Below, piece by piece: positions 40,901 through 52,900 of a stretch of 64,000 nt of DNA (position 1 is the stretch's first letter; each line of letters opens with the position of its first letter). The stretch is from Mimachlamys varia (Eukaryota; Mollusca; Bivalvia; Pectinida; Pectinidae), in contig OX392532.1 in NCBI GenBank assembly GCA_947623455.1, forward strand, positions 3,720,001-3,784,000, given 5' to 3'. The translations under genes and the position numbers were made by a program. The notes below the pieces were generated by a model, which saw nothing but the letters and a program-made list of their open reading frames with translations, ran no database searches and was not told the origin of the DNA.

Positions 40901-43900
40901 CCCAGTTACCTAGACAACTTACCTCAGCAACCTAAACAACTTACCCCAGTAACCTAAACAACTTACCTCAGTTACCTAGACAACTTACCCCAGTAACCTT
41001 GACAACTTACCCCAGTTACCTAGACAACTTACCTCAGTTACCTAGACAACTTACCTCAGTAACCTAGACAACTTTCCCCTGTTACCCAGACAACTTTCCC
41101 TTGTTACTCAGACAACTTACCCCAGTAACCTAGACAACTTACCCCAGTAACCTAGACAACTTACCCCAGTTACCTAGACAACTTTCCCTTGTTACTCAGA
41201 CAACTTACCCCAGTTACCTAGACAACTTTCCCTTGTTACTCAGACAACTTACCCCAGTAACCTAGACAACTTACCCCAGTTACCTAGACAACTTTCCCTT
41301 GTTACCCAGACAACTTACCCCAGTTACCTAGACAACTTACCCCAGTAACCTAGACAACTTACCCCAGTAACCTAGACAACTTACCCCAGTAACCTAGACA
41401 ACTTACCCCAGTTACCTAGACAACTTTCCCTTGTTACTCAGACAACTTACCCCAGTAACCTAGACAACTTACCCCAGTATCCTAGACAACTTACCCCAGT
41501 AACCTCGACAACTTTCCCTTGTTACTCAGACAACTTACCCCAGTAACCTAGACAACTTACCCCAGTAACCTAGACAACTTACCCAAGTTACCTAGACAAC
41601 TTTCCCTTGTTACTCAGACAACTTACCCCAGTTACCTAGACAACTTTCCCTTGTTACTCAGACAACTTACCCCAGTAACCAAGACAACTTAACCCAGTTA
41701 CCTAGACAACTTACCCCAGTTACCTAGACAACTTTCCCCAGTTACCTAGACAACTTACCCCAGTAACCTAGACAACTTACCCCAGTTACCTAGACAACCT
41801 CCCCCAGTTACCTAGACAACTTACCCCAGTAACCTTGACAACTTACCCCAGTTACCTAGACAACTTACCTCAGTTACCTAGACAACTTACCTCAGCAACC
41901 TAAACAACTTACCTCAGTAACATAAACAACTTACCTCAGTTACCTAGACAACTTACCCCAGTTACCTAGACAACTTACCCCAGTTACCTAGACAACTTAC
42001 CCCAGTTACCTAGACAACTTACCTCAGTTACCTAGACAACTTACCCCAGTTACCTAGACAACTTACCCCAGTTACCTAGACAACTTACCTCAGCAACCTA
42101 AACAACTTACCCCAGTAACCTAAACAACTTACCTCAGTTACCTAGACAACTTACCCCAGTAACCTTGACAACTTACCCCAGTTACCTAGACAACTTACCT
42201 CAGTTACCTAGACAACTTACCTCAGTAACCTAGACAACTTTCCCCTGTTACTCAGACAACTTTCCCTTGTTACTCAGACAACTTACCCCAGTAACCTAGA
42301 CAACTTACCCCAGTAACCTAGACAACTTACCCCAGTTACCTAGACAACTTTCCCTTGTTACCCAGACAGCTTACCCCAGTTACCCAGACAACTTACCCCA
42401 GTTACCTAGACAACTTTCCCTTGTTACTCAGACAACTTACCCCAGTAACCTAGACAACTTACCCCAGTTACCTAGACAACTTTCCCTTGTTACCCAGACA
42501 ACTTACCCCAGTTACCTAGACAACTTACCCCAGTAACCTAGACAACTTACCCCAGTAACCTAGACAACTTACCCCAGTAACCTAGACAACTTACCCCAGT
42601 TACCTAGACAACTTTCCCTTGTTACTCAGACAACTTACCCCAGTTACCTAGACAACTTACCCCAGTAACCTAGACAACTTACCCAAGTTACCTAGACAAC
42701 TTTCCCTTGTTACTCAGACAACTTACCCCAGTAACCTAGACAACTTACCCCAGTATCCTAGACAACTTACCCCAGTAACCTAGACAACTTTCCCTTGTTA
42801 CTCAGACAACTTACCCCAGTAACCTAGACAACTTACCCCAGTAACCTAGACAACTTACCCCAGTTACCTAGACAACTTTCCCTTGTTACTCAGACAACTT
42901 ACCCCAGTTACCTAGACAACTTTCCCTTGTTACTCAGACAACTTACCCCAGTAACCTAGACAACTTACCCCAGTTACCTAGACAACTTACCCCAGTTACC
43001 TAGACAACTTACCCCAGTTACCTAGACAACTTACCCCAGTAACCTAGACAACTTACCCCAGTTACCTAGACAACCTCCCCCAGTTACCTAGACAACTTAC
43101 CCCAGTTACCTAGACAACTTTCCCTTGTTACTCAGACAACTTACCCCAGTAACCAAGACAACTTAACCCAGTTACCTAGACAACTTACCCCAGTTACCTA
43201 GACAACTTTCCCCAGTTACCTAGACAACTTACCCCAGTAACCTAGACAACTTACCCCAGTTACCTAGACAACCTCCCCCAGTTACCTAGACAACTTACCC
43301 CAGTAACCTTGACAACTTACCCCAGTTACCTAGACAACTTACCTCAGTTACCTAGACAACTTACCTCAGCAACCTAAACAACTTACCTCAGTAACATAAA
43401 CAACTTACCTCAGTTACCTAGACAACTTACCCCAGTTACCTAGACAACTTACCCCAGTTACCTAGACAACTTACCCCAGTTACCTAGACAACTTACCTCA
43501 GTTACCTAGACAACTTACCCCAGTTACCTAGACAACTTACCTCAGCAACCTAAACAACTTACCCCAGTAACCTAAACAACTTACCTCAGTTACCTAGACA
43601 ACTTACCCCAGTAACCTTGACAACTTACCCCAGTTACCTAGACAACTTACCTCAGTTACCTAGACAACTTACCTCAGTAACCTAGACAACTTTCCCCTGT
43701 TACTCAGACAACTTTCCCTTGTTACTCAGACAACTTACCCCAGTAACCTAGACAACTTACCCCAGTAACCTAGACAACTTACCCCAGTTACCTAGACAAC
43801 TTTCCCTTGTTACCCAGACAGCTTACCCCAGTTACCCAGACAACTTACCCCAGTTACCTAGACAACTTTCCCTTGTTACTCAGACAACTTACCCCAGTAA

Positions 43901-46900
43901 CCTAGACAACTTACCCCAGTTACCTAGACAACTTTCCCTTGTTACCCAGACAACTTACCCCAGTTACCTAGACAACTTACCCCAGTAACCTAGACAACTT
44001 ACCCCAGTAACCTAGACAACTTACCCCAGTAACCTAGACAACTTACCCCAGTTACCTAGACAACTTTCCCTTGTTACTCAGACAACTTACCCCAGTTACC
44101 TAGACAACTTACCCCAGTAACCTAGACAACTTACCCAAGTTACCTAGACAACTTTCCCTTGTTACTCAGACAACTTACCCCAGTAACCTAGACAACTTAC
44201 CCCAGTATCCTAGACAACTTACCCCAGTAACCTAGACAACTTTCCCTTGTTACTCAGACAACTTACCCCAGTAACCTAGACAACTTACCCCAGTAACCTA
44301 GACAACTTACCCCAGTTACCTAGACAACTTTCCCTTGTTACTCAGACAACTTACCCCAGTTACCTAGACAACTTTCCCTTGTTACTCAGACAACTTACCC
44401 CAGTAACCTAGACAACTTACCCCAGTTACCTAGACAACTTACCCCAGTTACCTAGACAACTTACCCCAGTTACCTAGACAACTTACCCCAGTAACCTAGA
44501 CAACTTACCCCAGTTACCTAGACAACCTCCCCCAGTTACCTAGACAACTTACCCCAGTAACCTTGACAACTTACCCCAGTTACCTAGACAACTTACCTCA
44601 GTTACCTAGACAACTTACCTCAGCAACCTAAACAACTTACCTCAGTAACCTTAACAACTTACCTCAGTTACCTAGACAACTTACCCCAGTTACCTAGACA
44701 ACTTACCCCAGTTACCTAGACAACTTACCCCAGTTACCTAGACAACTTACCTCAGTTACCTAGACAACTTACCCCAGTTACCTAGACAACTTACCTCAGC
44801 AACCTAAACAACTTACCCCAGTAACCTAAACAACTTACCTCAGTTACCTAGACAACTTACCCCAGTAACCTTGACAACTTACCCCAGTTACCTAGACAAC
44901 TTACCTCAGTTACCTAGACAACTTACCTCAGTAACCTAGACAACTTTCCCCTGTTACCCAGACAACTTACCCCAGTAGCCTTGAAAACTTACCCCAGTTA
45001 CCTAGACAACTTACCCCAGTAACCTAGACAACTTACCCAAGTAACCATGACAACTTACCCCAGTAACCTAGACAACTTTCCCCTTTTACCCAGACAACTT
45101 TCCCCTGTTACCCAGACAACTTACCCCAGTTACCAAGACAACTTACCCCAGTAACCTTGACAACTTACTCCAGAAACCCAGACAACTTACGCCAGAAACC
45201 TAGACAATTTACCTCAGTTACCCAGACAACTTTCCCCAGAAACCTAGACAATTTACCTCAGTTACCTAGACAACTTTCCCCTGTTCCCCAGACAACTTAC
45301 CCCTGGTATAGCCCACTGATGGTTGTCCTTCCTCTGGACAGCAACAAACTGTAAAATATCCTTGTTGTCCTCCCCCTTTTCTATCACATTGTTGTCATCA
45401 CGCCGCCACCTATAACAGAGATTTTCGTACATGGGAGGTAACTCTGGTTCTGCAGCACTTGAAATTTGGTCTGTTCAACACTTCCATTTTTTACAACATC
45501 ACAGTATTTAAAATAAACTCTAAAGGCATCAAACCGACAGAAACTCTTTAGTATAAACCTATCCAACCACTTCTGGAAGCCTTACCTTGTCACAATAGGA
45601 TCAGCAGCATGGTTTGGGCCCCAGCGACCTAAACACCCACGACCTTTCACTCCTGTGCGACCTATTGGATTTCTGAAACATACATAATCACATTGTCACC
45701 AACAACACTTGGAAATTGGCTAAAGTGCTATCCAAAATTCCTTATAGTTCAGGTACAACTTTTAATGGAATTTAAAAATGAACTAAGGAATAAATCTATT
45801 AGGGTTATTCCAGTAAAATACCTATCCTACCACAGGACTAAAGGTTTTGTTTTGAGTACCACCAACAGAATTGTATTCATAATTTACATTAAGTTGTATT
45901 TTAAAGCATCTGGTTAAATTTCAGAAACCAAAACGGCACTTACCTTGGAAGGTTGTCTTCTCCTATTTCATACTTTCCCATGTGACTGACTCGGCTGACT
46001 TTATTCTCAACAGCATTCCACTGAATATCAGCTTTCGTTGTTCTACAAGATCAATGACAATAACAGTATGGAAAGGACTGAAATAATGATCTAGTATAAT
46101 ATTGTAAAATTTATGTTGTTACTGATAGCACGGCAGCAGGCGCCCTGCTGTGTCCCTAACCATGTATCCTACCGATAGCACGGCAGTAGGGGCCCTGCCG
46201 TGTCCCTAATTACCATGTATCCTACCGTTAGCACGGCAGCAGGGGCCCTGTTGTGTCCCTAACCATGTATCCTACCGATAGCACGGCAGCAGGGGCCCTG
46301 CTGTGTCCCTAACCATGTATCCTACCGATAGCACGGCAGCAGGGGCCCTGCTGTGTCCCTTACCATGTATCCTACCGATAGCACGGCAGCAGGGGCCCTG
46401 CTGTGTCCCTAACCATGTTTCCTACCGATAGCACAGCAGCAGGGGCCCTGCTGTGTCCCTAACCATGTATCCTACCGATAGCACGGCAGCAGGGGCCCTG
46501 CCGTGTCCCTAATTACCATGTATCCTACCGTTAGCACGGCAGCAGGGGCCCTGCTGTGTCCCTTACCATGTATCCTACCGATAACACGTCAGCAGGGGTC
46601 CTGCTGTGTCCCTAACCATGTATCCTACTTATAGCACGGCAGCAGGGGCCCTGCTGTGTCTCTAACCATGTATCCTACCGATAGCACAGCAGCAGGGGGC
46701 CTGCTGTGTCCCTAACAAGGTATCCTACCGATAGCACGGCAGCAGGGGCCCTGCTGTGTCCCTAACCATGTATCCTACCGATAGCACGGCAGCAGGGGCC
46801 CTGCTGTGTCCCTAACCATGTATTCTACCGATAGCACGGCAGCAGGGGCCCTGCTGTGTCCCTAACCATGTATCCTACCGATAGCACGGCAGTAGGGGCC

Positions 46901-49900
46901 CTGCCGTGTCCCTAACCATGTATCCTACCGATAGCACGGCAGCAGGGGCCCTGCCGTGTCCCTAACCATGTATCCTACCGATAGCACGGCAGCAGGGGCC
47001 CTGCCGTGTCCCTAACCATGTATCCTACCGATAGCACGGCAGCAGGGGCCCTGCTGTGTCCCTAACCATGTATCCTACCGATAGCACGGCAGCAGGGGCC
47101 CTGCTGTGTCCCTAACCATGTATCCTACCGATAGCACTGCAGCAGGGGCCCTGCTGTGTCCCGAACCATGTATCCTACCGATAGCACGGCAGCAGGGGCC
47201 CTGCTGTGTCCCTAACCATGTATCCTACCGATAGCACTGCAGCAGGGGGCCTGCTGTGTCCCTAACCAGGTATCCTACCGATAGCACGGCAGCAGGGGCC
47301 CTGCTGTGTCCCTAACCATGTATCCTACCGATAGCACGGCAGCAGGGGCCCTGATGTGTCCCTAACCATGTATCCTACCGATAGCTCGGCAGCAGGGGCC
47401 CCGCTGTGTCCCTAAACATGTATCCTACCGATAGCATGGCAGCAGGGGCCCAGCTGTGTCCCGAACCATGTATCCTACCAACAGCACGGCAGCAGGGGCC
47501 CTGCTGTGTCCCTAACCATGTATACTACCGATAGCACGGCAGCATGGGCCCCGCTGTGTCCCTAACCATGTATCCTACCGATAGCACGGCAGCAGGGGCC
47601 CCGCTGTGTCCCGAACCATGTATCCTACCAAGAGCAAGGCAGCAGGGGCCCTGCTGTGTCCCTAACCATGTATCCTACCGATAGCACGGCAGCAGGGGCC
47701 CCGCCGTGTCACTTATCATGTATCCTACCGATAGCACGGCAGCAGGGGCCCTGCCGTGTCCCTAACCATGTATACTACCGATAGCACGACAGCAGAGGCC
47801 CTGCTGTGTCCCTAACCATCGGTAGCACGGCAGCAGGGGCCCTGCTGTGTCCCTTACCATGTATCCTACCGATAGCACGGCAGCAGGCGCCCTGCTTTGT
47901 CCCTAACCATGTATCTTACCGATAGCACGGCAGCAGGGGCCCTGCTGTGTCCCTAACCATGTATCCTACTGATAGCAAGGCAGCAGGGGCCCTGCTGTGT
48001 CCCTAACCATGTATCCTACCGAAAGCACCGCAGCAGGGGCCCTGCTGTGTCCCTAACCATGTATCCTACCAAGAGCACGGCAGCAGGGGCCCCGCTGTGT
48101 CCCTAACCATGTATCCTCTATCATCACACCCAGGCCTCAGTCATCATTGGTTTTTCATTCAGAATTGGAGTAGAAAAATGTTCAACACAAACAAATGTAA
48201 ACCTGCCACTGTACACGTCAGTTAACATGTAGGAAAATCACAAACTAACAAAACAGAAACTTATGGAATGGTCTCAGCAAAAGATAGGAAACTTATGGAA
48301 TGGTCTCAGCAAATTAGACTCCACCAACTACTGAATCTGTGTGTGCATGTAACACGATACAACAAACAGCGGCTATTGTTATTTATAAATCTCTCGCTTG
48401 GGATATAAACCCTGCTTTTTTCAGGCAACACAAAAATTATACTTCATATAATTTCTGTGAAATCACTACTGTTTTTATGTTTGTGTCGAATGAATCTGCT
48501 AAATCAGGTATTCAGAATTACTCTTTGACAATGGTATATCAGGGTTTTTTTAGTGTATGTATGCTAAATTTCACATTTTCTGTACAAAATCACAGGTTTT
48601 ATATTAAGCGTATATTATTATAGGGTAGTTGATATGAGAGAAAAAGACTCTTTTATTATGTGTGTATGTAGGATAGGGATATTCCACCCTCGGGATGGAA
48701 TATCCCTCGGGATCACAAAATGTGGTAAAACCCTCGGCAAGTCTCGGGTTTCATCACATTTTGTGACCCCTCGGGTGGAATATCCCTATCCTACATACAC
48801 GCATATGAAAGAGTCTTATATTCTACATGTCAGTACATAGTGATCATCACCAACTTTTTTAAATGTTAAAATAACAGACAAAAAATAAATATACATGCAT
48901 GATAGTTACAACTTCATGATTTGATTATTTTTTTTCCAGTTTTATGCGCAGATGGATTTAATTTGTAACTCAATATTAAAGCACTGACATTTTTTTGTAT
49001 ACTTACAGTAGATCTGGATCAGCCCAGACAGGACCTTTTAATACACCTTCAGACGTGTAAACCACTGGATCATAGTCAGGATAATCTACATGCCATTTCA
49101 CATATTTGTCTTCTACCTTAAATCTTTTTATCGTTTGTGTTCTCGGATAAATTTCACATCTGGCTTTTTGGTGAAGCCGTACTAAAAAACTGTCCACGCG
49201 CTGTATCTTGGCGTGTTTGGCACAATCCGCTTCCGTCGTCATTTTGGCTAGTGCTGGCTTGGCTATCCTTGTAGCTCTGCTTCCCATACAATGCCTCTGT
49301 GAGGAAAACAAACAAAAAACATGACATCTCTTTTGGGGAAACAATTCGACAACATGACATCTCTTTGGGGGAGAACAAAAAAACATCACAACATCTCTTT
49401 GGGGGAAAACAAACAAAACCATGACATCTCTTTGGGGAAACAAATAAACAAACAATAACTTGACATATTTTTGGGGGAAACAAACAACATATCTGTCATC
49501 AACACCATACACAAAGGTGTCCGACTGCGACTGTCGGGTGAAATACATGAAGAAAATATACTTCAAAATAACATCTTTATCTGTTGGTTAAAAACAAAAA
49601 TGCAATGATTGCGTGATAAAATATATTTGTTACATTTTCACCAGTGAAATATTGAAAATTATTCATTTTATAAAAGTGATATTTTTCACTAGTGAGAAAT
49701 AGGTTGTACAATGTACACTGATGGTTTTAGATAAGAGGTTGTACACTGTACACTGAGGTTGTACACTGATGGTTTTAGATAAGAGGTTGTACAGTGTACA
49801 CTGAGGTTTTACATTGATGGTTTTAGATAAGAGGTTGTACAATGTACACTGATGGTTTTAGTTACAGTTGTGGGATCGCACAACGTTACATGATGTGCGG

Positions 49901-52900
49901 TGTGCGCACGATGGGTGAACGGTGTATGCACGATGTGCAAACGATGCGATCCTGGGCGATTATTTCTAACTCACATGTGGGCGCACGATAAACAAAAATT
50001 GTGCGATGACAATCGTGGTTGATGTAAAATGGGATATGGCTTAACTCGATTTTACGGTTTCGCGGTAGTTGTTTTAAGCATATTTTTTTTTTATATTTTA
50101 ACTACATTCATTAGCTGATATTTCTATCTATATATTTCTAAACATTAGTAATAGTCTATTTGTAGTTTTTGAAAAAAAACAAATAGACACATGTAAACTT
50201 TCAACACATGTTGACAAGGTTTCGGTCAGGTAAATAGTGCCAGTTTTTACCAAGTTATACTTGTACAAAGATCATATATGTAGATGTCTCTTGCCCGGGG
50301 CACTTACAACACTTGCCTAGGTGTGAAAACACAGGTACATTGGCAGGGAGGGGAGGGGACGGCTGTTCAAATAACTTATTATAAGAGTCCAGTTTGTTTT
50401 CATAACGGTCGCTCCGTATAATGGCTGTCGTAGCGGATCGCCAGACACAGGACAGGTAAAACTTTGACATGTAATTTACCTGTTCTGTTACCTTAGAGCT
50501 GAACCCGCACTTGACTGTCTCCTAGTCACTGTAATACTGTTTAATGTATCTTTGTAAAATTAACATGATCCCAATAAATAGGATGCGAATTTATGTAGTT
50601 TTCCATATTTTTTTCATTCCGTATAAATATTTATCGACCAATTGTACCACATCGTGCGTTTGTGCGAATAGAATCGCACACATAAACGCACGATCGTCAG
50701 ATCGCCCAGTTGTGCGCACGAAGAGCGAACGATGTGTGCACGATGTATGCACAATACACGCACGCAGTTTTGGGTGCGTTGTGCGTTACCACAACTGTAA
50801 GAGGCTGTACAATGTACACTGATGGTTTTAGGTAAGAGGTTGTACAATGTACACTGATGGTTTTAGATAAGAGGTTGTACACTGATGGTTTTATGAAAAA
50901 AGGCTGTACAATGTACACTGATGGTTTTAGATAAGAGGCTGTACAATGTACACTGATGGTTTTAGTTAAGAGGTTGTACAATGTACACTGATGGTTTTAG
51001 ATAAGAGGTTGTACAATGTACACTGATGGTTTTAGATAAGAGGTTGTACACTGATGGTTTTAGATAAAAGGCTGTACAATGTACACTGATGGTTTTAGAT
51101 AAGAGGCTGTACAATGTACACTGATGGTTTTAGTTAAGAGGTTGTACAATGTACACTGATGGTTTTAGATAAGAGGCTGTACAATGTACACTGATGGTTT
51201 TAGATAAGAGGTTGTACAATGTACACTATTGGTTTTAGATAAGAGGTTGTACAATGTACACTGATGGTTTTAGATAAGAGGTTGTACACTGTACACTGAT
51301 GGTTTTAGATAAGAGGCTGTACACTGATGGTTTTAGATAAGAGGTTATACACTGTACACTGATGGTTTTAGGTAAGAGGTTGTACACTGTACACTGATGG
51401 TTTTAGATAAGAGGTTGTACAATGTACACTGATGGTTTTAGGTAAGAGGTTGTACACTGATGGTTTTAGATAAGAGGTTGTACAATGTACACTGATGGTT
51501 TTAGATAAGAGGTTGTACAATGTACACTGATGGTTTTAGGTAAGAGGTTGTACACTGTACACTGATGGTTTTAGATAAGAGGTTGTACAATGTACACTGA
51601 TGGTTTTAGGTAAGAGGTTGTACACTGATGGTTTTAGATAAGAGGTTGTACAATGTACACTGATGGTTTTAGGTAAGAGGTTGTACACTGTACACTGATG
51701 GTTTTAGATAAGAGGTTAGACACTGTACACTGATGGTTTTAGGTAAGAGGTTGTACACTGATGGTTTTAGATAAGAGGCTGTACAATGTACACTGATGGT
51801 TTTAGATAAGAGGTTGTACAATGTACACTATTGGTTTTAGATAAGAGGTTGTACAATGTACACTGATGGTTTTAGATAAGAGGTTGTACACTGTACACTG
51901 ATGGTTTTAGATAAGAGGCTGTACACTGATGGTTTTAGATAAGAGGTTATACACTGTACACTGATGGTTTTAGGTAAGAGGTTGTACACTGTACACTGAT
52001 GGTTTTAGATAAGAGGTTGTACAATGTACACTGATGGTTTTAGGTAAGAGGTTGTACACTGATGGTTTTAGATAAGAGGTTGTACAATGTACACTGATGG
52101 TTTTAGATAAGAGGTTGTACAATGTACACTGATGGTTTTAGGTAAGAGGTTGTACACTGTACACTGATGGTTTTAGATAAGAGGTTGTACAATGTACACT
52201 GATGGTTTTAGGTAAGAGGTTGTACACTGATGGTTTTAGATAAGAGGTTGTACAATGTACACTGATGGTTTTAGGTAAGAGGTTGTACACTGTACACTGA
52301 TGGTTTTAGATAAGAGGTTAGACACTGTACACTGAGGTTGTACACTGATGGTTTTAGATAAGAGGTTATACAATGTACACTGATGGTTTTAGGTAAGAGG
52401 TTGTACACTGTACACTGATGGTTTTAGATAAGAGGTTGTACAATGTACACTGATGGTTTTAGGTAAGAGGTTGTACACTGATGGTTTTAGATAAGAGGTT
52501 GTACAATGTACACTGATGGTTTTAGATAAGAGGTTGTACAATGTACACTGATGGTTTTAGGTAAAATGTTGTACACTGTACACTGATGGTTTTAGATAAG
52601 AGGCTGTACAATGTACACTGATGGTTTTAGGTAAGAGGTTGTACACTGTACACTGATGGTTTTAGGTAAGAGGTTGTACACTGTACACTGATGGTTTTAG
52701 GTAAGAGGTTGTACACTGTACACTGATGGTTTTAGGTAAGAGGTTGTACACTGTACACTGATGGTTTTAGGTAAGAGGTTGTACACTGTACACTGATGGT
52801 TTTAGGTAAGAGGTTGTACAATGTACACTGATGGTTTTAGATAAGAGGTTGTACACTGTACTCTGATGGTTTTAGGTAAGAGGTTGTACACTGTACACTG

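Noticed and set aside
50544..50981. Open frames over the right end of the nested element and array K
   Set aside because: They combine element terminus and satellite sequence on both strands; no independent coding evidence.
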